43,131 nt of DNA from an uncultured Prochlorococcus sp. (GCA_902564235.1 CACFAG010000009.1:1-43131), one strand, 5' to 3'; counted from the stretch's first letter, positions 1 through 9,904 are shown. Made by a program: numbers and translations. The notes: a model not told the origin generated them from the letters alone.

Positions 1-2163
1 ATAGTAAGTGAAAGGGATGATTCGATATTACTTAGTGAGCATTTTAATCAGAATAGTCAATTTGAATATTTAAGAAATAAAATTATAGAAATAATAAATT
101 CTTGCGAGAATATTAAATTTAGTGATATTGCTGTTTTATCTCCACAAACTAATTTAATTAAACCTTATCTAAGGTACATCTTTAATAATGAGTTAATTAA
201 TGGTGAAAAGATACCTTATTTTTTTATTGATGAGGATAATCATGACTATTCAGGCATTTATGAATTTCTAATTGACATCACTGAAATAGCAAGTGAAAAA
301 ATTACAATTGAAAAAATAGATTATATTCTTTCGAAAAAAGTAACTCAAAACATTTTTGATTTTAATATTACTGAGAAGGATGAAATTATTTTCTTACTTA
401 CCCAAGCTGGGTTTCATTGGGGATTAGATGATAAAGAAAGATTAGGTGAAGACAAAAATACTCTAGATTGGTGTATAAATAGAATTACTTTAGGCTTAAT
501 TTATGACAAGGAAGTAAATTTAAGTATTTTTAATTTAAAACCATTTAGCTATAAAAATATAAGTTTGGATTTGAATAAATGGGTTAAAATATTAATTCAT
601 TTAAAAAAATATATTAATTTGATAAGGGGATCTTTTTCTTACTCGAATTGGGTTGAAAAGATAAAGTTTATATTAAAAAGTATTGCTGATTCTAATGCAA
701 ATTTCAATTTAGAAATAAGTGAAATAAATAGAATTCTTGATAATCACGCAATACCTTTAATACCTGATGATCTTATCTTGTTAAAGGTTTTTAGAGAAAT
801 ATTAATTTCATGCATAAATAAAGCTAAATATCAAAGCAAATCACGAGTCAACAAGATCCTAGTAAGTAATATTGAGAATTCAAGGCATATTCCACATAAG
901 GTTATCTTCCTAATAGACATGAATAGTGTTAATTATCCAAAATTACCAGAGAGTGAAAACATTAATTTATTAAAAAACAAATATCATTTGGGTGATCCAT
1001 CTGTTTTTGAAAGAGAGAAATATGCATTTCTTGAGTTGTTAATTGCCTGCAGAGATAAATTTATAGTTACTTGGGTAAAAAATGATAAAGACAATAAAAA
1101 ATTAGATGTTTCTTTTCCAATAAAAGAGTTAATTTCTTTTTTTGATAGTACCTTAAACCAAAGCCAAAGAGAAATAATAATTAAAGATTCTGATTTAAAT
1201 AAAAATGAAATAATTCATCTTGATAAATCTAAGATTGTTAAAAGTAATTATTCTTTAATAAGAGATATAAATTGGAATGAAAAAAAATTTGATATTCAAA
1301 ATTACAAATTATCAGAATTGATTTATTGGTTCAAGACTCCACAAAAATATTGGCTTTATAAAAATAATATTTATCCCAAGGAAATATTTATTCATCATCC
1401 AGACGAGGAGTATGTAAGCAATCTGCAAAAGTCGCAACTAATTACAAAAATAATCCAGCAAGTAGAGATTGATAATCATAATATTATTGATGATTTAAAT
1501 GAATTAAATATTAATGATCAATTGGCTGAAAATGGGATTATTATCCCCAATAATAGTATTTTTATAAAAGAAAAAGAAATCAAAGATTTATTAGAAAGTC
1601 TATCTAAAAGTTTGAGTCAAAATAATAAGATTAATAGAATTTATGTTAAATCAAAAGCAAATAAAGAAGAATATTTTATAGATGATGACACCGTAATTGA
1701 ATTGATTCATGCGAAGTTAAGTTTAAGTCGTTTAACTGAGGCGTGGATAAAATTACTCTTTATTTCTTCTTTAAAGAGGAATATAAAAAGGACTAAAGTA
1801 ATTTTTAGAACAGAAAATAGTTATAAATCACAAATTATTCAATCGCCCGGACCAACTGAATCCAATCTAATTTTGGGAGCTTACATAAATATTTTTAAAA
1901 ATTATTCTGAAAAATGTTTACCTCTACCTCCAGAAAGTGCTTATAAATATGTAGAAGCAAAAATAAAATCAAAAAATGAAAAAAAAGCTTTTACAGATAA
2001 ATGGATTGGTAATAAAAATTTTTCTAAGGGAGAAAGAGATAATATCGAAATGAAAATGTGTTTTGGTAATGAAAAAGAACCAGATTTCTTTCTTGGAAAT
2101 AATAATTTTGATCAATTATCATACAGATTATATGGTCCTCTAATTAAAGCTTTAAAGAAATAA
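1..2163 (+). CDS. recC: RecBCD enzyme subunit RecC, 5'-truncated by window edge
   Basis: The frame is open from base 1 to the TAA at 2161-2163, giving the C-terminal 720 residues with no start in the window; roughly the first third of a typical RecC is missing. RecC is the scaffold of the RecBCD helicase-nuclease: it recognises Chi and splits the duplex ends. Visible support is a degenerate helicase-like stretch near the start (an IAVLSP segment, then a WGLD...R segment) and the position directly upstream of recB and recD. Sequence similarity to RecC is weak by eye because the protein is extremely rich in Asn, Lys and Ile, so context carries much of the call. The next gene starts 3 bases after the stop, which suggests one transcript. 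Confidence 0.85.
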   Translation: MVSERDDSILLSEHFNQNSQFEYLRNKIIEIINSCENIKFSDIAVLSPQTNLIKPYLRYIFNNELINGEKIPYFFIDEDNHDYSGIYEFLIDITEIASEKITIEKIDYILSKKVTQNIFDFNITEKDEIIFLLTQAGFHWGLDDKERLGEDKNTLDWCINRITLGLIYDKEVNLSIFNLKPFSYKNISLDLNKWVKILIHLKKYINLIRGSFSYSNWVEKIKFILKSIADSNANFNLEISEINRILDNHAIPLIPDDLILLKVFREILISCINKAKYQSKSRVNKILVSNIENSRHIPHKVIFLIDMNSVNYPKLPESENINLLKNKYHLGDPSVFEREKYAFLELLIACRDKFIVTWVKNDKDNKKLDVSFPIKELISFFDSTLNQSQREIIIKDSDLNKNEIIHLDKSKIVKSNYSLIRDINWNEKKFDIQNYKLSELIYWFKTPQKYWLYKNNIYPKEIFIHHPDEEYVSNLQKSQLITKIIQQVEIDNHNIIDDLNELNINDQLAENGIIIPNNSIFIKEKEIKDLLESLSKSLSQNNKINRIYVKSKANKEEYFIDDDTVIELIHAKLSLSRLTEAWIKLLFISSLKRNIKRTKVIFRTENSYKSQIIQSPGPTESNLILGAYINIFKNYSEKCLPLPPESAYKYVEAKIKSKNEKKAFTDKWIGNKNFSKGERDNIEMKMCFGNEKEPDFFLGNNNFDQLSYRLYGPLIKALKK

Positions 2164-2166
2164 AAA

Positions 2167-2640
2167 ATGTCTAAATTTCAGTTAAAAATTTTTTTTAAAG
2201 GTGCTTATGATCTAATGCTTGTTTTTTTACAGTTCTTTATTATTAGTCTTCATTTTTTTCAATGGGAATTTCTTCCACAAAAACAAATAATTCAAGCAAG
2301 TCCTTTTTCTTATTTCTTGGGTACTTTAATTATCATAATCGCTTTCATAATAATGTTAGTTTCAATTAAAGATTTAGGTAGAAATTTGTCCCCTTTCCCA
2401 AGACCTATAAACAATAGCAATCTAGTTACTACAGGTATTTATCGATTTACGCGTCATCCCATGTACTATTCTTTAATATTTATTTCCATTGGAGTTTTTA
2501 TACTAAAATTATCTATTTATTATTTATTTTTGACAATAAGTTTAGCTTTAATAATTAAATTTAAGATTGCCTTGGAAGAGAAATATTTAATGAATAAATT
2601 TAAGAATTACTTACTTTATAAAAATGAGGTCAAAGTTTAA
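2167..2640 (+). CDS. Integral membrane methyltransferase, isoprenylcysteine carboxyl methyltransferase-like
   Basis: This 157-residue protein has four or so hydrophobic segments (about 12-32, 46-66, 98-115, 118-132). Its family signature is TGIYRFTRHPMYYS at about residues 88-101, matching the GxYRxxRHPxY motif of ICMT/phospholipid-N-methyltransferase-like membrane enzymes, which bind S-adenosylmethionine. The C-terminal EEKYLMNKFKNYLLYK also fits the family (EE..L...F..Y..Y). The substrate cannot be read from the sequence; bacterial members act on varied lipids or small molecules. It lies between recC (3 bases) and recB (12 bases), a place with no obvious functional logic. It occupies the slot that ptrA holds in the E. 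coli recC-ptrA-recB-recD cluster. Confidence 0.75.
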   Translation: MSKFQLKIFFKGAYDLMLVFLQFFIISLHFFQWEFLPQKQIIQASPFSYFLGTLIIIIAFIIMLVSIKDLGRNLSPFPRPINNSNLVTTGIYRFTRHPMYYSLIFISIGVFILKLSIYYLFLTISLALIIKFKIALEEKYLMNKFKNYLLYKNEVKV

Positions 2641-2652
2641 TTTAATAAAGAA

Positions 2653-5600
2653 ATGGATATTAATCAAATTAAATTAAATAATAAGTTTAAATTAGTAGAA
2701 GCAAGTGCAGGCACTGGTAAAAGTTTTACTTTGGCTCACATGGTTTTAAGAAATATTTTGGAGAAAAAAGTTAAACCAGATGAGATACTCTTGCTAAGTT
2801 TTACAAAAAATACTTGTTCTGAATTAAGAGATAAAATACTCTCGAGATTTCATAATTTAAAATTATATTTGCAAAGTCATAATGAAAGCAAGATAGATAA
2901 AACTCTTAAGGATTGGTATCTAAATTTTAAGGATAAAGATAAATCTAAGGAAAATATAATTTCCGAAATTGATAATTTTATAAATCAATTCTATAAGTTA
3001 AAAGTAACTACCTTCCATGCTTTTTGTAATAATATTATTGATGAATATAGTATTCAAATAGGTGTAACTCAAGATCCATATGTTGAGAATAATATTGATA
3101 ATTTGTATAAAGATGTAATAGATAATTTGTGGATTGAAGATTTTCTGAATCTTAATCATAAGCTTATTTCAGCAGTCAACCAAAAAAAAATAAGTTCTAG
3201 ATTTGGAAGTAGGATCAATAAGTCATTTTTTGTAGAAATTTTAAAAAATATAGATCAAGAAAATATCTGTAAATTTCAAATAAATAATAAATATAAGATT
3301 ATTGATTTAAATAAATATTTTAATGAATTTTTTTATTTAAATTGGAACGAGTTTTGTTTTGAATGGAATAAGAAAGGTAAGGAATTATTTTTACAACTCA
3401 TAGAGTTGGGAAAATTAATTAAGGAGAGTGGTGGAAAAAGTCAAATATATTCTGCAAAACCAAGAAATGATAAGTTTAATCAAATAAATTGTTGGATTGA
3501 AGAGATTAACAAAAGGCTTAATTCTAAAAATGTTATTGATTTTATATATGATATTTCTAAGGATGATCTTTTATCTAAATATTTTTACATTGAAAATATA
3601 TCTAAAGAAATTAATAAACATAATCTAAAATTAGATTTTACTAAATTTAATTTATTACAAGATAAAATTTATAAAATAAAAGAAGGTTTCTTTACTGAAT
3701 TTGTAAGAATATTCACCCAATTAGCTTATATAAAACTAATTGAATTAAAGAAAGGTCTTTCTATTTTCAACTTTAATGATCTTATAAAGACTGTAGAAAA
3801 TGCATTTTTAAATTCCGAAATTAGTGATAGTAATACTCTATCTAAGATTCAAAAAAGTTTTAAATGTGTCTTAGTTGATGAGTTCCAAGATACAGATATA
3901 ACTCAGTGGAATTTAATAAAAAAGTTCTTTAATACAAAAAATCATTTTTTACTTTGCGTAGGTGATCCAAAACAAGCGATTTACAAATTTAGAGGTGGAG
4001 ATATTGAAACTTACTTAGATGCAAGATCTAATGCAATCGAAGTTTTTAGTCTTACAGATAACTATAGATCCTCAAAAAAGTTAATCGATGTTCTTAATAT
4101 TCTTTATAAGAATGGACTTAAACAATCAAAACTAAACTATAGTAAATTAACCTCAAGAATTAATAAAAATATTAATCCCAAATTTAAATTTAAGGATGTA
4201 TTTGAAATTGTAGAATTTTCAAAAAAAGAGACTGATATAGAGGATCTTGTAACTAATTATATAGTTAACTTTATTTTAAATAATAAAGAAATTGATATTA
4301 ATAAAATTGCGATTCTTACATTAAATAATTCGCAATGCTTAGATTTTAAAAAAAAATTAAATAAGTTTGACCTCCCATGCAAAATTCAAAATAAACAAAA
4401 TATTTTTGATACAGAAGCAAGTTCTCTACTATTTTTATTCATTGAATGTTTATTAAATCCGAGATCTTTAAAAAAGATAACTTTGCTTGCTACTTCAAAG
4501 TTTATAGAAATAAAATTAGAAGATTTACTTGATCATGGAATTAGTAATAATTTAGAAATTTTAATTAATAAATGCATTATTTGGTCCCAAGAACTAAGAG
4601 AAAAAGGTTTTTTAAACATTGTTAATGAACTTCTTATAAATCATAAGTCATCCTCGATTATTCAAGATTCAGATTTAAGTACAAATTTATTTCAACTTTC
4701 AGAAATTATTGAAATAGAATTAATAAATAATGATTTTGATCTCAATATAGTCTGCAACTGGTATAAAAATCAGTTAGATCATATTTTAAGAATTTCTACT
4801 GGAGAAGATTTTTTGACGAAAGATTATAATCTTCAAAATGGAATAAATCTTTCTACTATTCATAGTAGTAAGGGCCTCGAATTTGAAATAGTCCTATGTC
4901 CCTATCTCTCATTTATTTCAAATAAGTCAAATAAAATTAAAGGACCTCTTTGGAAATCTAATATTGATAGAAATATATACGTTAATATTTCTAATAATTA
5001 CTCGCAGGTAGAAAAATTTAAATTGATAGAAGAAGAAGATTTATTTAAAGAGAGTGAGAGGTTAATTTATGTCGCACTTACAAGGAGCAAATATAAACTT
5101 ATTGTTTTTAATGATTTAGAGGATACAAATAATATTTTAAATAATGATTTACTTAATAATTTGGAAAATATTAATATTTATAAGTCTAATTTTGAAGTCA
5201 GGATAGAAAAAGAGAAAATAAAAGAAATTATTTCTAAGTTCCAAATCAACCGATTGAATAATAATCTTTGGAAAATCGATAACGTTAATAAAAAAATATC
5301 TAATGTATTTAATTCTGATCAATTTATTTCTTATTCAAGTTATTCTTCTTGGATACGTAAAGATAAAAATATTGATGCAGTTATTAATCAATATAAGGAT
5401 TATGAAGATAATATATCAATTATCAAAGATTCTAATTTTAAGAATTTAAAGAATTATCCTAATTATTTTTCTTATCCAAATCCTTTAAGTGAATTCCCAA
5501 AAGGAACTATTGCTGGAACTTGCCTGCACAAAATAATAGAAAGATTTGAATTTAGAAATGATAATAATCAAGAGTTAATTGATTTAATTACTGAGGAATT

Positions 5601-6279
5601 GAACTTTCATCAAATCGATACTTCTTTGGCTTTTAAAGTAAAAGAGGCGATTTTAAGAATCATAAATATATCTTTAGGAAGAGAATTACAAAATAAGAAA
5701 CTAGTTGATATTCCAAATGAATACTTAATTAAGGAACTCAAGTATGATTTAAACCTATCTTATGAAGGTAGAAATATTAATTCTAATGATATATCAAATT
5801 GCTTTTTTTTAGATCAGGAATATGAATTTGGTGAAGAATATGCAAATAAAATAAATGATCTTCAAATTATGAATAAAGGCTTTCATTCAGGATGTATTGA
5901 TTGTGTTTTCCCAGTAGGAAATAAATTAGAAGATAGTAAATGGTGGATAATTGATTGGAAAAGTAATTTGATTTCTGGTAGTGATAATAGTGATTGTTTA
6001 CCAAGAAACTATAACTATGAAAACATGAGAAATGAAATGATTAAACATCATTATCCATTGCAATCTCATCTTTATTTATTAGCATTGCATAGATTATTAA
6101 AGTGGCGACTTAAAAATTATCAACCAAATAAACATTTAGGAGGATATATTTATTTGTTTTTAAAGGGTTTGCCAGATTATGAATTATTTGAAAAATCTAA
6201 GTCTGAAGATATATCTCCAGGTATTTTTATTAGCAAAGCACCTTTAAAAAGAATTAATTATTTAGATAACCTTTTTTAG
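2653..6279 (+). CDS. recB: RecBCD enzyme subunit RecB (helicase-nuclease)
   Basis: This is a UvrD-type superfamily 1 helicase fused to a C-terminal nuclease, 1208 residues, close to the usual length. Walker A is at about residues 18-24 (ASAGTGKS), DEFQD at 409-413, VGDPKQAIYKFRGGD follows it, STIHSSKGLEFE is near 735 and YVALTRSKYKL near 810. The RecB nuclease domain looks intact: His959 in GTCLHKIIERF, Asp1083 in GCIDCVF, and Asp1101-x-Lys1103 in IIDWKSN. These match the catalytic layout known from E. coli (His956, Asp1067, Asp1080, Lys1082). The gene is exceptionally A/T-rich and has three A9 runs (3182-3190, 4348-4356 and others nearby of eight). It is likely co-transcribed with recC and recD. 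Confidence 0.95.
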   Translation: MDINQIKLNNKFKLVEASAGTGKSFTLAHMVLRNILEKKVKPDEILLLSFTKNTCSELRDKILSRFHNLKLYLQSHNESKIDKTLKDWYLNFKDKDKSKENIISEIDNFINQFYKLKVTTFHAFCNNIIDEYSIQIGVTQDPYVENNIDNLYKDVIDNLWIEDFLNLNHKLISAVNQKKISSRFGSRINKSFFVEILKNIDQENICKFQINNKYKIIDLNKYFNEFFYLNWNEFCFEWNKKGKELFLQLIELGKLIKESGGKSQIYSAKPRNDKFNQINCWIEEINKRLNSKNVIDFIYDISKDDLLSKYFYIENISKEINKHNLKLDFTKFNLLQDKIYKIKEGFFTEFVRIFTQLAYIKLIELKKGLSIFNFNDLIKTVENAFLNSEISDSNTLSKIQKSFKCVLVDEFQDTDITQWNLIKKFFNTKNHFLLCVGDPKQAIYKFRGGDIETYLDARSNAIEVFSLTDNYRSSKKLIDVLNILYKNGLKQSKLNYSKLTSRINKNINPKFKFKDVFEIVEFSKKETDIEDLVTNYIVNFILNNKEIDINKIAILTLNNSQCLDFKKKLNKFDLPCKIQNKQNIFDTEASSLLFLFIECLLNPRSLKKITLLATSKFIEIKLEDLLDHGISNNLEILINKCIIWSQELREKGFLNIVNELLINHKSSSIIQDSDLSTNLFQLSEIIEIELINNDFDLNIVCNWYKNQLDHILRISTGEDFLTKDYNLQNGINLSTIHSSKGLEFEIVLCPYLSFISNKSNKIKGPLWKSNIDRNIYVNISNNYSQVEKFKLIEEEDLFKESERLIYVALTRSKYKLIVFNDLEDTNNILNNDLLNNLENINIYKSNFEVRIEKEKIKEIISKFQINRLNNNLWKIDNVNKKISNVFNSDQFISYSSYSSWIRKDKNIDAVINQYKDYEDNISIIKDSNFKNLKNYPNYFSYPNPLSEFPKGTIAGTCLHKIIERFEFRNDNNQELIDLITEELNFHQIDTSLAFKVKEAILRIINISLGRELQNKKLVDIPNEYLIKELKYDLNLSYEGRNINSNDISNCFFLDQEYEFGEEYANKINDLQIMNKGFHSGCIDCVFPVGNKLEDSKWWIIDWKSNLISGSDNSDCLPRNYNYENMRNEMIKHHYPLQSHLYLLALHRLLKWRLKNYQPNKHLGGYIYLFLKGLPDYELFEKSKSEDISPGIFISKAPLKRINYLDNLF

Positions 6280-6280
6280 A

Positions 6281-7984
6281 ATGAATAAAAATACTACAGA
6301 TATTGAAAGGTTCCAATACGATCATATATTTAATTTAATCTTAGGTATTTTCAAATTTAGTGAAAAAAAATATGGAAATTTCGTAAAAGATGTAATAAGA
6401 ATTTTATTAGAGTTTGAAAAAAATGGTGAAACTATTATTGATGTTGATAATAGTTTAATAATCTTTGAATTATTAGAAGATGGCTGGCCCAATAAACATA
6501 TAGATGTTCTTAAAAATATAGGTTTGATTGGTTCCCTTCATTCCCCATTCGTATTAGTAAATAGAAAATTATCCTTATCAAAATGGTCAAAAAAGATAGA
6601 AAGAGTTTTTAATTCATTTCTAAAAAAAATAGATACCGATAATTTAATGAACTCAATAATTTATAAAGATGATAATAAAATTGATCAAATTAAAAATATA
6701 TTTAAATATTCAAACTTAGTTGTCCTTCAAGGAGGACCAGGTACGGGTAAAACCACTTTAATAATAAAGTTAATACTAGAACTCCTTCAAATTGATAACT
6801 TTTTAAATATTGGTTTGTCTGCTCCAACTGGTAAAGCTACAGCTCGTTTAAAAGAAGCTCTTAATGATAAAAAAAATATTTCCTATAGCAAATTTCTAGA
6901 CCAAATAGAATTTCAAACTTTACATAGATGGATTTTAAATTCTCAAAATAAATCTCTTATGTTGAAATTTAAACTAAAAGAGCTTGATATTTTCATAATT
7001 GATGAAATGTCAATGGTTAATATCGATTTGATTGAATCAGTTTTAAATTTGTTAGCAAAGGATTGTAAAATTATTTTAGTTGGAGATAAAAATCAATTGT
7101 CTCCAGTAAATAACTGTTCTATATGGAATTATTTGTTTGAATATTCCGATAGTAGTTCAATTAAATCTTGTGTAGTAAATTTAGAAAAAACTTATAGAAA
7201 TATTGGAGATATAGCTTTAATTAGTAGATTAATATTTAATAATGATTTTTCTTTACTTAATAAAAAGATAAAAGCATTAGAAAAAGATAATAATTCAAAA
7301 GAAATTACTATTTCAAAGAGTAGAGAAAAATATATTCCAAAAGATCTATTACTTTCGATTAAAAGTCATCTAAACCAATTAAATATTTCAACTTCAAATT
7401 TAAGTAAAAAAAAATATATATTTGATGAGAGTATTGATAATTTATTGCTTAATGAAAAAGATTTAGTAGATAAGATATTTCTGGATTTACAAAGTCACTT
7501 GATTTTATGCGAAAAAAATTCCGGAATATGGAGTGTTGAATATTTGAATGAAATTGTTTTTGGTCAAAAAAAACCCTATGACCTTAAAACTCTTAAAGAG
7601 GGTGTTCCAATCATGTGTACAAAAAATAATAATGAACTTGGATTGTCAAATGGGGATATCGGAGTACTTATAGGTTTAAAAAATAAAAGAAAATATCTTT
7701 TTAGAAAATTTAATGATGATAACGAAGAAATTGTCGCATTAATTGATCCATCTAATTTAGAAAATGTTGTACCAGCAATAGCCATTACTATTCATAAATC
7801 TCAAGGAAGTGAATCTGAAAAAGTAAATATTTTGTGGTCCCAAAATTATAGAAGAAATCAATATGCTGTAAAAGAAAAAAAAGATAATCAAAATATCTTT
7901 TGCAGAGATAATTTTGAAAAAAGGTTATTTTATACTGCTGTTACAAGAGCGAAAAAATCTTTAAATATATATTATTTAAATTAA
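6281..7984 (+). CDS. recD: RecBCD enzyme subunit RecD (5'-3' helicase)
   Basis: This superfamily 1B helicase of 567 residues is slightly shorter than E. coli RecD (608). Walker A is GGPGTGKTT at 151-159, Walker B IDEMSMV at about 240-246, then VGDKNQLSPV, then IAITIHKSQGSE with His505, and the C-terminal FYTAVTRAKK. RecD gives the complex its second, 5'-3' motor and is needed for nuclease activity and Chi control. It starts one base after the recB stop, implying translational coupling. A run of nine A residues at 7406-7414 falls in a poorly conserved Lys-rich segment; slippage there would frameshift the protein before its last helicase motifs. Confidence 0.95.
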   Translation: MNKNTTDIERFQYDHIFNLILGIFKFSEKKYGNFVKDVIRILLEFEKNGETIIDVDNSLIIFELLEDGWPNKHIDVLKNIGLIGSLHSPFVLVNRKLSLSKWSKKIERVFNSFLKKIDTDNLMNSIIYKDDNKIDQIKNIFKYSNLVVLQGGPGTGKTTLIIKLILELLQIDNFLNIGLSAPTGKATARLKEALNDKKNISYSKFLDQIEFQTLHRWILNSQNKSLMLKFKLKELDIFIIDEMSMVNIDLIESVLNLLAKDCKIILVGDKNQLSPVNNCSIWNYLFEYSDSSSIKSCVVNLEKTYRNIGDIALISRLIFNNDFSLLNKKIKALEKDNNSKEITISKSREKYIPKDLLLSIKSHLNQLNISTSNLSKKKYIFDESIDNLLLNEKDLVDKIFLDLQSHLILCEKNSGIWSVEYLNEIVFGQKKPYDLKTLKEGVPIMCTKNNNELGLSNGDIGVLIGLKNKRKYLFRKFNDDNEEIVALIDPSNLENVVPAIAITIHKSQGSESEKVNILWSQNYRRNQYAVKEKKDNQNIFCRDNFEKRLFYTAVTRAKKSLNIYYLN

Positions 7985-8000
7985 ATTTTATTTTTGAGAA

Positions 8001-8039
8001 ATTATTAATATCTTAACCCCAAGATGTTAGATTAATAAT
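8001..8039 (+). terminator. Stem-loop after recD (possible terminator or first element of the deaD leader)
   Basis: ATTATTAAT at 8001-8009 is perfectly complementary to ATTAATAAT at 8031-8039. Inside it, ATCTT at 8010-8014 pairs with AAGAT at 8021-8025 around the loop AACCCC, leaving a five-base bulge on the 3' side. No U-tract follows, so classical Rho-independent termination is unlikely. It may protect the 3' end of recBCD RNA or belong to the deaD 5' leader. Confidence 0.45.
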
Positions 8040-8089
8040 TCGGCTCTGTAAGGCTAATCAACAACTTAAGTCAATTTAGATATTTGTTG

Positions 8090-8118
8090 AATGCCTAATC
8101 AGAAGATTATTAGGCATT
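8090..8118 (+). promoter_or_regulatory. Stem-loop covering the deaD ribosome entry region
   Basis: A perfect 10-base inverted repeat, AATGCCTAAT (8090-8099) and ATTAGGCATT (8109-8118) with a nine-base loop, ends four bases before the deaD ATG at 8123. The only weak Shine-Dalgarno-like bases (UAGG, 8111-8114) lie in the stem, so folding should hide them. A neighbouring helix can form between TCAACAA (8058-8064) and TTGTTGA (8084-8090). I infer translational control of deaD; the sequence shows only the structure potential. Confidence 0.55.
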
Positions 8119-8122
8119 TAAA

Positions 8123-9904
8123 ATGGCTTTAAAAAAAGATAGTAACTCTCTTGGTAGTGAGCAGGAAAAGTCTCAGAATGAAGATTCTTCCGTACTAGAG
8201 ATCAAGAACTTAGAGAACAAAAAAGAAATAGAATCTCAACTGTTGGAAGTAACGAAAGGAGATGATAATGTTAGTGGATTTCTCGATTTTGGGTTTAATC
8301 AATCGATCTTAAACTCGTTAATAATTAAAGGATATAAAAATCCAACTCCCATACAAAAAGCTGCAATTCCCGAACTAATGTTAGGCAGGGATTTACTAGG
8401 CCAAGCACAAACAGGAACAGGAAAGACTGCAGCCTTTGCATTACCAATAATAGAAAAACTTAAAGATAATAAAGAATTAAATGCCAAGGTTTTAGTTATG
8501 ACTCCTACAAGAGAATTAGCAACTCAAGTGGCAGAATCTTTTAAAAGTTATAGTTCTGAATCTAGCAATTTTAAGACGGTTGCAATATATGGAGGTACCG
8601 ACTATCGAAATCAAATTTCTGCATTAAAAAGAAAAGTTGACGTAGTAGTTGGGACCCCAGGCCGAATAATGGATCACATAAGGCAGGGGACTTTTAAAAT
8701 TAAAGATATAAACTGTCTTGTTTTAGATGAGGCAGATGAAATGTTAAATATGGGTTTTCTTGAAGATATTGAATGGATAATAGATCAACTTCCGGAAAAT
8801 AAGCAGATGGTATTGTTTTCAGCAACAATGCCTAGTGAGATAAGAAATATAGCAAAAAAATATCTAAATGATCCAGCCGAAATATTAATCAAAAGTGTCA
8901 AAAAAGAAACTCAATTAATTTCGCAAAAATTTCTATATGTACAAAGGCATCATAAGTTAGATGCTTTAAAAAGAATACTAGAACTTAATAACGAGGGAGT
9001 AATTATTTTTGTTAGGACCAAACTACTTACTACTTCAATAGCTGAAGCTTTAGAGAATTCAGGTCATACTGTGGCAGTACTTAATGGAGATATTCCTCAA
9101 AATCAAAGAGAAAATACTGTAGATAGATTGAAAAAAGGATTTATTAATATCCTTGTTGCAACTGATGTCGCAGCTAGAGGTTTAGATGTTGAGAGGATAA
9201 AACTTGTTGTTAATTACGATTTTCCCTTTGACAAGGAAACATATACTCATAGAATTGGAAGAACTGGAAGGGCAGGTAGATCAGGAGAAGCAATTTTATT
9301 TGTTAATCAAAGAGAAAAACATTTTCTAAGAAACTTAGAAAACTCAACAAGAACAAAGATTGAAGAAATTAATATACCAAGTAATAAAATAATAAATGAA
9401 AAAAGGATGGAGAAACTTATAGATAATGTTAATGAGAGTTCTTTAGTTAAAGATGAAAATGAAGAAAATAAAGCTTTGATTATTGATGTACTAGATAATT
9501 TAAAAGAAAAATACTCAATGGATGACTCAAATATTGCAATGGCGGCGATTAATTTAGTAATAGGTAATAAATCATTTTTTGTTAATGAAGATGATTCTTG
9601 GATTAATAAACAAAATAATACTGATCGAAATAGATCAAATAGAAATAGTAATAATCGTATGAGAAATTCAAATAGAAGAAATAATTATCAAAATGATTCT
9701 TTTGAAACCTACAAATTTAACTTTGGTAAATTTGATGGAGTTAGGGTCGCAAATATTATATCCTCAATCTGTAATTCAACTAATATAAATGGTAGATCCA
9801 TAGGTAAGATACAGATTTTTAATGATTACAGTTTGGTAGATTTACCCAGAGATCTGCATAAAGAAACTAAAAATAAATTAAAAAAAATTAAAGTCAGAAA
9901 CTAG
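8123..9904 (+). CDS. deaD: DEAD-box ATP-dependent RNA helicase (DeaD/CsdA type)
   Basis: The 593-residue protein has a complete DEAD-box core: Q-motif region with NPTPIQKAAIP at about 73-83, Walker A AQTGTGKTA at 95-103, PTRELA, TPGR, DEAD at 202-205, SAT at 233-235 and HRIGRTGR at 376-383. An Asn/Arg-rich low-complexity linker (about 496-525) joins it to a C-terminal domain (about 529-593, FGKFDGVRVANIISSIC...). That domain resembles the DbpA/DeaD RNA-binding fold that targets structured rRNA. It likely remodels RNA during ribosome assembly and in the cold. An acidic, low-complexity N-terminal extension of about 50 residues precedes the core. The gene has a structured leader, described separately. 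Confidence 0.95.
   Translation: MALKKDSNSLGSEQEKSQNEDSSVLEIKNLENKKEIESQLLEVTKGDDNVSGFLDFGFNQSILNSLIIKGYKNPTPIQKAAIPELMLGRDLLGQAQTGTGKTAAFALPIIEKLKDNKELNAKVLVMTPTRELATQVAESFKSYSSESSNFKTVAIYGGTDYRNQISALKRKVDVVVGTPGRIMDHIRQGTFKIKDINCLVLDEADEMLNMGFLEDIEWIIDQLPENKQMVLFSATMPSEIRNIAKKYLNDPAEILIKSVKKETQLISQKFLYVQRHHKLDALKRILELNNEGVIIFVRTKLLTTSIAEALENSGHTVAVLNGDIPQNQRENTVDRLKKGFINILVATDVAARGLDVERIKLVVNYDFPFDKETYTHRIGRTGRAGRSGEAILFVNQREKHFLRNLENSTRTKIEEINIPSNKIINEKRMEKLIDNVNESSLVKDENEENKALIIDVLDNLKEKYSMDDSNIAMAAINLVIGNKSFFVNEDDSWINKQNNTDRNRSNRNSNNRMRNSNRRNNYQNDSFETYKFNFGKFDGVRVANIISSICNSTNINGRSIGKIQIFNDYSLVDLPRDLHKETKNKLKKIKVRN

Noticed and set aside
1..7984. recBCD as a recently acquired island
   Set aside because: Its composition is more AT-rich than the rest, but there is no integrase, tRNA junction or repeat boundary; strong AT drift in weakly expressed genes explains it.
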